Below are positions 24,075 to 36,290 of a stretch of DNA of 64,000 nt, in pieces; the first letter of the stretch is position 1; each line of letters begins with the position of its first letter. Origin of the DNA: Cryptomeria japonica. Its lineage: Eukaryota; Streptophyta; Pinopsida; Cupressales; Cupressaceae. The position numbers and the translations under genes are program-made. The DNA lies in the NCBI RefSeq assembly GCF_030272615.1, contig NC_081406.1, positions 234,961,922 to 235,025,921 on the forward strand. The letters are read 5' to 3'. The notes beneath the pieces were generated by a model. The model saw only the letters and a program-made list of their open reading frames with translations, ran no database searches and was not told where the DNA came from.

Positions 24075-26138
24075 TTAATTGGTGAACCCGATGTGAACAC
24101 TAACCATCTAACCCCTTAACTATGTTTTTGAGTGCTTTTGAGTTGATTTGCAGGTCAAAAAAACCCAAAAATAGGGTAGTGCAGGGTTTTCTGGGGAATT
24201 ATGTGCCTGTGTAAGACAACTTGTGCCTGTGTTAAGCATTTTGCGCTTGTGTTAAAGACATTCTATGCCTGTGTCATGAGTTCTGCGCCTGTGTCATGAG
24301 TTTTGCGCCTGTGTAAAGTCTAGAAACAGAGGTAAAAATGCAGTGTTTTACTTGAAAATTGTTTGTTTTGCATTCTGTTTTCTGCTTTTTGGTTTTTGGT
24401 ACTAATTCTCTATGCAGCACCTTGGCATATGCATTACAAAGGCAATAAATGAAACTACTAACACATTTTGTGCAGGTTCGAATGTCAAACACTAAGCATA
24501 TCAAACTTCTGACTTGGGTTTTGCAAGTTGCCTTGGAATACAACTAAACTTTGTGTTTGAAATTAATGTTTAGGCACCTAGTGATTTCTAAATAGGATGG
24601 AATGAATCTATGCTTGATTTGATTGTTGAGTTTGACATTGGAGTAGGAGAGTATGCTCTCATGCTTTTTAGGGTGATCAGAAATCCAGATCTTGAATACC
24701 ACGCTCATGTCTTTGATTGTTTGTCACCCTTAGAGGGCCTGCCTTCCTGACCATTTGCTTTTGCAAGCAAGTGATAATCATGAGAAGGGAATGACCCAAA
24801 GTGAGTACGGCTAGAATACCTTGGCATTCTAACTCACTATAAACAAATACCTGATGGGTGAAATCTTTGAAGGAAGGGTTACGTGGGAATTGCAATTACT
24901 TGGGAAGTGATGACCCTTGAACTCTTTCTCATATCAATATCTAAGTAGGACCTCACGGTCTAAATCTTGCTTGCGCGACTACATTTTTTTGGTATCTTGA
25001 TGGGTTTAATGTCTCAATCATGCTTGCGTGACATCAAGGAGTAATGCTTAACATAAATCCTTACTAAACACCTTGTTTTTAGAGGCCAAAAATCCTTCTA
25101 GTTGCTTGAGAAGGACAAGTTCGGATACTTGGAAGAGATACTAAGTTCGCCATGGGGAGATTTCCATGGGGACTGATGCTTGGCTGCCCTGAGAAGTGAG
25201 TGTCGTGGAGGGGAGCCTGTGGGGTATTCTCCTTGAATCCCATAACAAGTCTACCTCTCAAGTACCTAATGTCCTTGCCTACCATAAGAAATGTGTGAAT
25301 GAGCATGATTGTCTTGAGTCTATGTTAAAATATCTTGTCTTCTTTACTTGTCAAAAGTTGAATTGTATCTCATTTCAAAAACAAGGCAAATTGATTCAAA
25401 ACAAGGTTAAACATAAGAGCATTTCATCCAACAAACTTCAAAACATCTTCAAACATGGTTATCAAACATGGTTCAAAATCTTGTCTTAACATTCATGTCA
25501 CTTACATTTAGGTTCATCCTAGGTTGCATTTTGCAAAGTTCATTGTCAAGTACCAAGGTTAGGTTTCACCTAAGTCATACTCCTTTGCATATCAATAAGG
25601 GTCATCCATTTGCATATGTCCTCTTGCATTAAAGTCATACCATTGTCATACATTGCATACCCTAGGTCCCTTCATTAAACTTAGGTCATTATCATATCAT
25701 ATTAAGGTCATTTGCATAGTAATTGTCCCTTTGCATATAGTGTCAAAACTAGGTTTTGTCATACTTGAGTAATCCAGATCTTTGATAAACCCTAAGTCAT
25801 TGTTAGGAAGTCTAGACCTTATCCAACTTTTGTCTTTTTGTCATCAATCTCATTTGGTCAAACCTAGCTTAGTATCCAAGCATATAGGTGAGACATTGTC
25901 ATTTTGTCCTTTTGTCACTTGGTCCTTTTGTCCTTTGAGGTCTAGACATCATTCCAATTTCCTAAGGGTCTCTCTTTTAGATTTGCATTCAAAAGTTTGT
26001 CAAAATATTGAAAAACAACCAAAAACATAGGTTGCATTCTCTCCATAGATTGCATTCTCATTCATTTAGTTTGCATTTAGTTGCATATCATATATTGTCT
26101 TTGAAAAATTCCAAAAATATTGCATTTGCATAAGTGAC
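24075..26138 (+). other. Gypsy-1 long untranslated leader
   Basis: About 2.06 kb with no sustained ORF in the sense frame. It includes a cluster of six gcctgtgt motifs at 24202-24319, spaced about 20-24 bp (tgtgcctgtgtaagac .. tgcgcctgtgtcatgag). A duplicate of the whole leader lies at 41245-43321. Short minus-strand ORFs at about 24274-24543 are echoed in the duplicate but lack motifs. Confidence 0.7.
24080..24098 (+). other. Gypsy-1 primer-binding site
   Basis: tggtgaacccgatgtgaac begins five bases after the LTR end, and the copy at 41250 reads tggtgaacccgacgtgaac. It has the position and form of a tRNA 3'-end complement starting TGG. I do not assign the tRNA. Confidence 0.65.
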
Positions 26139-29100
26139 ATGCCTGTTGAAACAAGATCAAAATCTAAAAAGATGGGTGAACCAACGTATCAACCCATTGA
26201 CAACATATCAAATTCACAATTTCAAACTAGTCAAACAGTACAAATTGAAGGTTCATCAAACACATCACTACCACCGTATGGAATGGTTCAGCTTGGACCA
26301 CCTCCATTATATGAACCAGTGTTTGTACCTATGAAACCAGGACATGGGAGTGTTCCACCAACTCCAAGAGGAAATGCACCTTTCAATTGGAATCAACCAA
26401 ACTTGAAACATGAAATACAAACATTGTATGAAGAACAAACCCTCTCACAAGGATTTGGTTCAGATCAAAGCATTCACCAAGAAACGAATCCAAATGTCCA
26501 ACCAGATTATTCATCAGATTCCGATGCTTCTGATGATGTTGACATGTTCCTTCAAGATCCAAAGATAACAAAAAAGATGGATAAGTTCTTGAACAAGGTC
26601 TTTAAGATGTTTCCACAAAAGTATCTTAACATGATGAGTAATGTGACCTCTTCAAGTGAGCAAATCAATGTGCAAGAACAACAAGGCAGTGAGTTGTTAA
26701 GTTTCTCTCCACATCCAAATGAAGAAAATGCACAACAAGCAACTCAAGCTACCTTGATGAGTAAACGTGCTTCAAAGGCATTGACAGTGACTATTCCTCA
26801 AAAGTCACCATTTGAGACGATAAATAATCCATTATTCAACACAACACCTGTAACACAAGATCAAATAAAGACCACACAAATATTGACAACTATCCCTCAA
26901 CAAGAAGTAGTTCCTTATATGCATAAAATGGGATCAAAATCTAAAATGCAAGAGAGCTTCACAACTGGAATGCCTGATATCACCAATGTCCAAAACAATT
27001 CCATGATGCAAGAAAGTTCTTATGTCCCGTTAAGTTCAATATATTTGCCAAACACTATTGCGACAAATCCTTCGATAATGGAAACACAAAGAGCTACAGA
27101 TAGTGGTTTGCACCAACAACAACTGTTGCAACAATTGAGTAATACACAAAAGGTACAATCGAATGTGCAAACAAGCAATATGCAACAACAACAATTTCGC
27201 ATTCGACAACAAATTGCAGTGCCTTCGGCACCATTACAAGTTAATGCAAACTTGCAACCATCACAATGGATTAGACAAACAACACAACAAGTTAATGCAA
27301 GTGCTATACCCCATCTTAAGGAGAAGCAACGAAAACCACCTAAACAAAGTTTTTTACAAATGATGGGATACACACCGTGACAACAATTGGCACAAGGTCA
27401 ACAAATTCTGATTCGTCAGCATCAACAACATGTGCCTTAGTATGTGCCAAGGCAAACAAGCTATCCTACTTCACAACCGCAATTGGCACCTGTGCAATAT
27501 CAACAACATACTCAATTGCAATATCAACCTAGGCTACAAGAAGCACAACAACAAGGTCAATATCAAGGCATAGCACAACCACAACAACAAGAGATGTACC
27601 AAGAACATTATATGCTGGAGACACCAAAAATGGCCATTTCAGAGTATCAACAACCGATCGGAAATACGATGTATTGACAAAGAGTACCCACTGGGATTAA
27701 TGATGGACCTCCAAAATCTGATACAATTGCACAACAACTTGAGAAGTTGCAACAAAAAGTTGACGCATTAGAAACTAAAGGAACAAATAAGTTGTATATA
27801 GATCAAGATTTATGTCCTAATCCATTTGACAAGAGTGTATACATGCCTCCATTCCCTAAGAATTTTGAGGCACCTAATTTTGAGAAATATAAAGGGAATA
27901 ACAATCCAAAAGATCACATTCGAGCATTTTTTGTGGCATGTATTGAAGTGAGTTATGAGGAAACATATTTAATGTGCTTATTTGCATGAAGTCTCACGGG
28001 ACAAGCCATGGATTGGTATTCACATCTGCCAGGAAATATAAAGGCTTGGTCGGAATTGGCTCAAATGTTTTTATCTCATTTCACGTTCAACATCAATAGT
28101 GACGTGAACATGTCAGATTTATGAAACACCAAGCAAAAGAAAGGTGAACCATTAGTGACTTTCTTGCAATGATGGCGAAGCTTGTATAGTCGTTCTTCCC
28201 TAGATATACCTGAAGAACAACAAGTGAATCTGTTTATCCAAAATTTGGTCCCAGAAATGATGTATGAACTAAAATTGAAAAGTCCCAGTACTATTGTGAA
28301 ACTCATTAAGAAAGGAATGAGCATTGAAACGGCCCTTGTAGCTAAAGGAATTATCAAGCTCAATAAAGACAGTGACAACACAAATTATTCAGGGGACAGA
28401 AACAGATTTTGGTATAAAAATAAGAATGTCACTAATGATGGTGTTGTTGATGCAAGAGCGGTGAATGCAAATCAACCCCCATTCACAATCAAGAAATTGA
28501 GTGTTCCTAATATGTCAACTATGGAACAAAATCAAACACCAATGAGCAATGTTACTCAACAGCCGCAATACCAACAACATGCTCAACAATACACTCAACA
28601 GTATAATCAACAACAAGGTCAGCAACAAAATCAGCAATACAAACCTTTTCGATCGAGGGATGGGCCTCCTCGACAATTTACCCCATTGGGAGAGCCTATT
28701 GAATCAGTAATGAAGCAATTAATACAAGCAAAATTTATTAAGATACCAGATATCAAGGCAGAACTAGTGGTAAAACCGCATTGGTGGAATGATAATGCAT
28801 ACTATGAGTATCATCGGTCCAAAGGACATAAAACTGCATCATGTTTTCAATTGAAACATATGATTCAAGATTTATTAGAGCAAGGAGTAATTGAGGTAGA
28901 TCCACCCCATGCGACCTCTAACACTGATCATACTATTTTCAAAACTCCTTTGCTTGATCATGACAAGGGTAAAGCGTCTTCTTCCAACTCTGCCCAAACA
29001 GCAAATTATGCAAATACTGGTTATAACAATGTCATCAATTGTTTTCATGCATCAAATGAGTATGTTTCCACCCTAAGAATAAAGGGACAAGATCCCTCTT

Positions 29101-29456
29101 GCGCGGTCACCACTTGTCGATCTAAAATAGTCCTGAAAGGAGCTCCTGCAGCTCCTTCCAAACCAACTCCTGCAAGTCAGTATAATCTCTTGGATCATCT
29201 AGGAAAGACACCTGCACAAATATAAATCCTTGAGTTGTTGAAAATGTCTCCCATGCATCGTGCAGTCTTGGATAAAGCTTTAATTGAGTCCACTATCCTG
29301 ATAGATATTGATGTTGACCAGTTTCAAGCCCGGATTGGACATCTAGCTGTTTCCCAAAATGTCGCATTTTCTGATAATGATATCTCACCTGATAAGGTCC
29401 CTCATAATGACCCTTTGCACCTAGAAGTCTTTGTCCATAATTGCAAAATCCGATGA
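26139..29456 (+). pseudogene. Gypsy-1 gag part of the gag-pro-pol frame
   Basis: The start at 26139 (MPVETRSKSKKMGEPTYQP) is matched by the copy at 43322. The first 500 codons are Gln/Asn/Ser/Pro-rich with poly-Gln runs and lack a known fold. The retrotransposon Gag domain follows near 27835-28330 (PFPKNFEAPNFEKYKGNNNP, DHIRAFF, GQAMDWYSHLPG, PEEQQVNLFIQNLVPEMMYE). A second Gln-rich linker and the segment CFQLKHMIQDLLEQGVIEVD near 28842 come before protease. That segment is the position of the gypsy nucleocapsid, but I see no canonical CCHC. In-frame stops lie at 27378, 27438, 27675, 27987, about 28122, about 28171, 29223 and 29454. There is no frameshift. Confidence 0.88.
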
Positions 29457-30329
29457 GTCTTGATAGATGGTGGAGCGGGTCTTAATATTTGCACCTTGAG
29501 AGTGGTCATTGGCCTTGGATATACAGAAAATGACATTGATGCTTCTAGAAGAATAACAATAAAAGCATATGATGATGCTGAGTGCCCATCCAAAGGGATA
29601 ATTACATTGCCTATCAGAGTCGGTCCAGTGATAGAAAACACTTTCTTACAGGTCTTGGACCTTGATCTCCCTTACAATATGATTCTTGTCCGTTCGTGGA
29701 TCCATGCAATGAAAGCAGTTCCATCCACTTATCATTAATGTTTAAAATATCCTTACAATGGAACTGAGATAACAATTCTAGGAGATCCTAATCCATTTCA
29801 ATTTTGTGCTACTCTAAAGGATACCCCTCAGAAGCAAGTCCCAGTCAATAGAGAGGCCAATTCACATAGTTATGTGGATCCTAATGAATTGTTAGATGCT
29901 GTCAAAGGAAAATTGAAGATACGAGACCAAGGATGAGGAGAATATTCAATGGATCAAACATTCCTCATCGGGAATTTACCAATATCTCCAAAATCATATG
30001 GCAAACCATATTTATTGCAAAAGGAACCTAAGGTCATTATTCAATATCAGCCTCCCACTACATTTACAAGATGGGGTGAACTTGACAAAGAAACTTTAGA
30101 TGATGATGTCATAGTTTGGCTTTACAAAGATCCAACTGAGACCCCACCTGTCAGGTTGCCAGTGGAATGATACGACAAAGGGTTTACTATGCTGCAAAAG
30201 AAAGGATATGATGGTTGCAGTGGCTTAGGCCTGAACAACAATGGAAGGCTAGAACCTGTTATACCCAAGATGCGACCTCTGACTTTAGGGTTAGGTTTTG
30301 TACCGTTTTGAATTGGACCCTCATCTTCC
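29457..30329 (+). pseudogene. Gypsy-1 aspartic protease and G-patch-like segment
   Basis: Protease: VLIDGGAGLNICTLRVV at 29457 carries the active-site Asp in a D-G-G form common in plant gypsy elements. Downstream come VLDLDLPYNMILVRSWIHAM and the C-terminal strand FLIGNLPIS region. After a short linker (GELDKETLDDDVIVWLYKDP) a glycine-rich stretch at about 30174-30270 reads GFTMLQKKGYDGCSGLGLNN then GRLEPV. This fits a G-patch (hydrophobic-x2-GY-x3-GLG-x2-x-G-x-x-PI). G-patch domains after protease are known in some retroviruses. Stops lie at 29736, 29934, 30168 and 30309. Confidence 0.75.
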
Positions 30330-31037
30330 AAAGTGCCCACGTGTAGAAAAGGGCGTGACTCTGATGATGAAATAACACCTGAGGATACCCGACCCGAAAC
30401 TAATTCCAATGAATGGGAGTGGAGTTCTTTTTCTTCTAGCTCCTATGCCCTCGACAATATTTTCATTGACCCTGATAATTTGCCTATGGAAGACAAACAT
30501 GAAATAACTCCTCTTCCTAAAACATGTCCTCATGCTTGGATAGAGTCATTATGGGATCCAAGCTCCGAATCAGATACAAGCAGTTCGGATAGTGACACCA
30601 CAGATGTTTATATCTTTACCATATCAGCTCGTTCTCTCCTTACAACCGATGATGACATGCCCCTCATCTATCCCTAGCTTATCCAACATGACCAACAAGA
30701 ACCACTCACATTGGACTATTTTCAAAATGATGAAGCAATTGCAGAATTCCTTGGATTACGGGAAGGCATGCCACAAGGTGATCATAAGGTAGGATTTGCT
30801 ATCGATTTAGATTCTACAACATATTTTGGGGAGTCAACTCCCTCTTCTAGTCATCAAAATGAAAAAAGAAAAGAAACAACAAAAAATCAAAAGAATAGAT
30901 CTTTGAGTGAAAACCGTAAGGCACTCTCTAATCATACAAAAGTAAAAACAAAAGACGTACCTGCGGGTGAAAACCTCTCTGAGGCCCCCAAAGGTGGAAG
31001 AGTGGACATACCCCTATCCAGTTAGGACAAATCAACA
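30330..31037 (+). pseudogene. Gypsy-1 acidic/Ser-rich linker between protease and RT
   Basis: Same phase as gag. It is rich in Asp, Ser and Thr (ESDTSSSDSDTTDVYIFTIS). A Lys-rich stretch follows (SHQNEKRKETTKNQKNRSLS) and then VPAGENLSEAPKGGRVDIPL. No catalytic motif is seen. Linkers of this kind separate protease and RT in Tat-type polyproteins. Stops lie at 30675 and 31023. Confidence 0.65.
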
Positions 31038-32575
31038 TTGCTGGTGGAAATGACCGAGGAAATCAATTTGGGTACACCTGACAACCCTAAGGTCATTCAT
31101 TTTGTTGCTTCTCTATCAAAACAGGAAAAGATAGATTTTGTCAATTTCTTTCTTGAGAAGAAGATCAGCTTTGCATGGTCCTATGCAGATATGCCTAGCC
31201 TTGATCCAGAATTAGTCCTTCATCATTTGCCATTGAAAGCTGATGCCAAGCCTGTCAAACAGAAACTTTGAAATATGCATCCCCAAGTGGCTCTTTTGGT
31301 CAAGGTGGAACTAAAAAAATTACTGGATGTGGGCTTTATCAGACCCATCGATTATGCAGACTAGATTTCAAATTTAGTACCAGTTAGCAAAGTAACTGGG
31401 AGCATTAGAATCTGTACAGATTTTAGGGATCTCAATAAAGCATGCCCTAAGGATGATTTTCCATTGCCAAATATCGACATCATAGTGGACATGACTGCTG
31501 GATATGAGATGCTTTCATTGATGGATGGTTTCTCCAGCTATAACCAAATTCGCATTGCTCCTGAAGATCAACATAAGACAGCATTCACCTGTGCTTGGGG
31601 TTCCTACTGTTGGAATGTGATGCCCTTCGGTCTTAAAAATGCAGGCACAATATATCAAAGAGCAATGATGATAATTTTCCATGATTTCATGCATACTTTG
31701 ATGGAAGACTATGTTGATGACTTATTATGTAAATCTGTCACAAGAGATAGTCATCTAGCCATCCTGGGCCCAATCTTTTACCGAATGGAGACATACAAGC
31801 TCAGACTCAATCCAAAGAAGTGTGTCTTTGGTGTCACAGTTGGCAAATTACTAGGGTACATTGTTTCTCACAGAGGCATTGAGGTTGATCCTGCCAAGGT
31901 TAAAGCAATAATGGATATGCCTCCACCTTCAAATCTCCGGAAATTAAGAAGTCTACAAGGAAAGCTACAGTCAATCTGCCACTTCATAGCTCAGTTGGTC
32001 GACAAATGTCATCCATTCCAGCATCTATTGCATAAAGGTGTCTCTTTTAAATGGACTGAGCAATGTCAATCAGCCTTTCAAGCTCTCAAAGACTATTTGC
32101 TGTCGCCGCCTATCCTAATGCCTCCTATAGAAGGAAAGCCTTTTATATTGTATATTTCTGCAACTGAAACGGCACTAGGAGTTCTCTTGGCTCAACAGGA
32201 TGAGAATGGCAAAGAGCGAGCTATTTACTATATCAGTCGGACACTGGTAGGTTATGAGCTAAATTATTCAACTATTTAAAGGGCATGCTTAGCAGTGGTA
32301 TTTGCAACACAAAAGCTTCGACATTATATGTTAAGCCACCAAACATTGTTGGTTGCAAAATTTGATCCCTTAAAATACTTGCTTAGTCGAGCAGCTTTGA
32401 CGGGTCGCCTAGCAAAGTGGGTCATGATTCTCAGTGAATTTGACATTGAGTACATGGAGCGAAAGGCGATAAAAGGACAAGTCATAGCAGATCAACTTGC
32501 AGAGGCTCCTATTTATGATGATCATCCCATGTTGACAGATTTTCCAGATGAATCAGTATTTGCTCTTACATCTTC
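31038..32575 (+). pseudogene. Gypsy-1 reverse transcriptase and first RNase H
   Basis: RT blocks: VKVELKKLLDVGFIRPIDYA, SIRICTDFRDLNKACPKDDF, AFTCAWGSYCWNVMPFGLKN and the catalytic MEDYVDDLL near 31712. KLRLNPKKCVFGVTVGKLLG and GIEVDPAKVKAIMDMPPPSN follow. The connection and RNase H show FVLYISATETALGVLLAQQ-type sequence near 32148, then ERAIYYISRTL, IKGQVIADQLAEAP and LAKWVMILSEFDIEYMERKA. Stops lie at 31269, 31362 and 32277. It is otherwise collinear with active gypsy RT. Confidence 0.93.
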
Positions 32576-33060
32576 TAATGAATGGAAGTTATACTTTGAT
32601 GGATCCCATACCAAGTTCGGGTCCGGAGCTGGCATCTTGTTTGTCACCCCTCAAGGTGATGCTATTCCCAAGTCCTACAGGATAACTTTTCATTGTACCA
32701 ATAACATTGCAGAGTATGAAGCACTAGTTACAAGACTCCGAGTAGCAGTCCACTGGAACATCACGCATTTGCAAGTCTATGGAGATTCTCAATTAGTCAT
32801 CCGACAAGTGAATGATGACTATGAAACAAAAGATGAAAAGCTTATTCCCTATAAGCATATGGTAGATTTCTTCAAGACCAAATTCATGGCTATCCATTTC
32901 AATCAAGTTCCGAGAATGCAAAACAAGTCGGCAGATGCGATGGCTACGATTGCTTCCATGTTGAATATGCCCCACAATATGGACAAATGTGAATTCTTAG
33001 TCGAACAATTGCTGATTCCCTCTTTTGACATTCCGATAGCGGATGTGATGTGCGTTCTTG
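32576..33060 (+). pseudogene. Gypsy-1 second (archaeal-type) RNase H
   Basis: EWKLYFDGSHTKFGSGAGIL supplies the first Asp, NIAEYEALVTRLRVAVHWNI the Glu, and LQVYGDSQLVIRQVNDDYE the second Asp. NKSADAMATIASML carries the last acidic position. A second RNase H of this type downstream of the first is diagnostic of the plant Tat lineage. Open throughout with no stop. Confidence 0.88.
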
Positions 33061-34331
33061 TTGGTCCCAACTCCCCATGGTACAATGACGTATATCAATA
33101 TTTGAAATCCCAAACCTTACCACCCAACCTTTCCGCTAACCAACGCCGAGCCTTTATCCGACAGACAGCCAAATATGTCATCATCACCGACACCCTTTAC
33201 CGTCATTCTTTTGACCATACCCTCCTCAGGTGTTTGGATTCTGACGAATCACAAATAGCTTTACATGAGGTTCACGATGGTATATGTGGAGGCCATTTCA
33301 ATGGTCTGAGCTTAGCCAAAAAGTTGATTTGTGCTGGGTATTATTGGCCCACTCTGGAAAAAGATGTTCACGATTTTGTTAAGAAGTGTTACAAATGCCA
33401 GATCCATGGAAAGTACATTCATGCACCAGCCCAAGACCTTCATTTTGTCATATCTCTGTGGCCCTTTTCTCAATGGGGATTGGATCTTATTGGCAAGATT
33501 CACCCGACATCTGTAAATGGACACAAGTTTATCATTACAGCCATAGAGTATTTTACAAAATGGATCGAGGCTATCCCCATGACCTATATCACTGGTGTGC
33601 AAATTTCAAAATTCCTATTGAATTATATCATATGCTGGTATGGGGTTCCTCTTTCCATAGTCACTGATAATGGTCGCCCCTTCAAGAATAAAGATCTCAA
33701 GGAACTCTGTGAAAAGTTTCATATCCAACACCGTTTCTCTAGTCCATACTATCCACAGGGGAATGGTCAAGCCGAAGCATCAAATAAAACCATTATCAAG
33801 ATCCTAAAAAAGGTTGTCAATGATGTTGGTTGAGATTGGCATGTTCAGTTGAATCCAACACTATGGGCCTATCGCACTTCTATCCGCACACCTACTGGCG
33901 CAACACCTTATTCCTTGGTGTATGGTGCAGAAGCCATTTTACCTTTGGAAGTGGAGATTCCTTCCTTGCGTGTTTCCTTGCAACACCTGATTGATGATAA
34001 GACCAATAGAGTCTCTCGGTTGCACCAGCTTGAGATGTTAGATGAGAAACGTCAGACAGCTTTGACACATTTGCAAGCATATCAAAACTGTCTCCGTTGC
34101 TCTTATAATAAGAAGGTCAAAGGGTGACACTTCGAAGTGGGAGATCTGGTTTTAAAGGCAAATCCCAAGAATGCACAGTCTACTGACATCATCAAAGGCA
34201 AGTTTGAACCTAATTGGGTTGGGCCTTTCATAGTAACTGCAGCATATGGCTCGGGGGCATATCAGCTTGCCACACCAGAAGGTGAACCTCTGTCTGATCC
34301 TGTAAATAGCATGCACCTTCACAAGTACTAG
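33061..34331 (+). pseudogene. Gypsy-1 integrase
   Basis: The HHCC zinc part is HEVHDGICGGHF .. CYKCQIHGKYIHAPA (about 33265-33430). The core has catalytic residues in WGLDLIGKIHP (Asp), IVTDNGRPFKNKD (Asp) and GNGQAEASNKTIIKILKK (Glu). Downstream come WAYRTSIRTPTGATPYSLVY and GAEAILPLEVEIPS. The C-terminal fold reads FEVGDLVLK .. FEPNWVGPFIVTAAYGSGAY, and the frame ends at 34329. There are two internal stops, at 33831 (Trp-type, in GDW) and 34125. Confidence 0.94.
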
Positions 34332-36290
34332 GCATAATTTTCTATCAGCACTTCTTCAAATATGATCCTGAAAAAATACAAAAAAAGTGAAAAAAGCAAA
34401 ATACAAAAAAAGTGAAAAAAAGAGCAAAAGAGTAAAGAAAACTGATTCGCCCTCTAGTGAAAACCTGGCAAACGGGTGCTTTGGGCAAGTACCATGGTGA
34501 AAACCTGGCAATCAGGCACCATGAGTAATGAGATTATTGCTCCATCATCTGTCATGACCTCTAGCTATGCTTTCTCTTGGCCGGTTTATCATGTCTATCT
34601 TCGTCTTGACCCAATGTCCTATTCCACGTCTGTTATTGGTCAACATCATTGTCTTGCATACTCCAGTTTCTTGTACATATTTTTTGGTCCCGATCTATGT
34701 ATATCTTTTAGATACGCATTGGGTGCATTCCCCTTGTCATGATCAATCACTGGAACTTTTGCATTTAAAATGTCCTGAAAAAATTTAAAAAATTGAAAAA
34801 TGTCTTGAAAAAATCTCTTAAAAATTGAAAAATGTCCTGAAAAAAAATCATAAAAAAATCAAATAATGTCCTAAAAAAATCCCTAAAAATTGAAAAATGT
34901 CCTAAAAAAAATCCCTAAAAATTGAAAAATGTCTTGAGAAAATCCCTAAAAAGTCATAAAGAGTCCTGAAAAAATGAACACAAACCATTTCAAAACATTA
35001 AAATCCAAAAAACAAGCATTTTGCAATAAATGATCCCTTTTGTGCATAAGACAAATCACTTAGTATACATCCAACAACACGCAATCCAACACTACGCTTT
35101 AATGAAATCATGCGTAAACAGATAAACTCTTTCAATCAAACCAGCCATTCAAACTGATCAAAAAGTGTCATATCAATCAACCTCAAAATCAATTCGTCCT
35201 TGGCATACTATCATGGGTCTTATACAGCGTGTCGTATACTTGAAACTAGACTGTGTCCTGTCTTAGACGGGGTACCGCATTCCCTAAAACCAGACAGCAT
35301 GATCATCCTATTAGCACTTTCAACTTTTGACAATGAAGATCAAGATGTTTGTTTGATTTGTTGGAATTTGTGCATCTTATCTTTTTATTGATTTATCTTT
35401 GGTCATGTTCCTATGTTGCTCGATGATGTCACTAAGTGATTTAGAGTGACCGGGATGGTTCATGATCTCTTTTCTTTTTGTTGTGATTGTTGTTTGTTTG
35501 TGATGTGTCTGTCTTTTGCAAAAAGGTTTGCATTTCAGCTCTGGCCTTCGATGCCATGATGCTACGCATCCATTTTGCTACATTAAAATAAAGGTTCTCA
35601 CCTACAAAGTGCATTACTGAAAGCAAGTTTTTCTTCATCTCTAACTGTCCTCCGTCTCCTTTTTCTTCTTACTAACATTTCTTCCATCAGTTTGGATAGT
35701 CAGTTTGGTCTAGTGCTCCGATTTCCCCAAACACATATGCTGCATCCTGCATTCATTGGTTAGTACATTTGCATTATATCAAGCATCACATCAAGCATTT
35801 TATTCATTTCATATTATAAATGCATCGAAAACACATAAAAAAAAATACATTCATACATGTTCCACAATGGTATATAAATAGTGCATAAGTCATCCATACA
35901 TGGAAAATAGCTATCACTCATAACAAATTGCATCCCATCATATCGATGCATATCATATCATATGTCACAATAATATCGGAGTACAAAATTGGACTGTCTG
36001 TCCTAAGTATGGCCCGCAGGCTGACTACAAAATGTCAAACTACATAAATGTCCACTTTCTGTCATAAGGAGCATGTGCCTCTGTCACTGGGTGCTCCCTC
36101 TGTCCTCCTCATCCCTACCATGTCTTGCGGATGATGTCCCTCCTAGTCCTGGCTGTGGTGGTCTCATAGGTCCACTCACCCCCATGCTGCTCAATGACCT
36201 CCGAGAGCGTGCCCTACTCTCTGTCCTCGATCATGTCCGATATGATGCTACTCTCTGCTCTGGTGGGACTGCACTCTCATATAGTGTCCT
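34332..36290 (+). other. Gypsy-1 3' non-coding region with A-rich minisatellites
   Basis: It starts with A-rich repeats (acaaaaaaagtgaaaaaa), then two copies of gaaaacctggcaa with nearby gggtgc/caggca motifs. At 34768-34975 an A-rich unit, aatgtcctgaaaaaa with aaattgaaa, repeats six to seven times. The rest to 36290 shows no sustained ORF on either strand. Confidence 0.6.

Noticed and set aside
24274-24543. Minus-strand ORF in the gypsy leader, conserved at 41459-41713
   Set aside because: Conservation is explained by the recent duplication of the leader. No domain is seen, and the copies differ in reading frame length.
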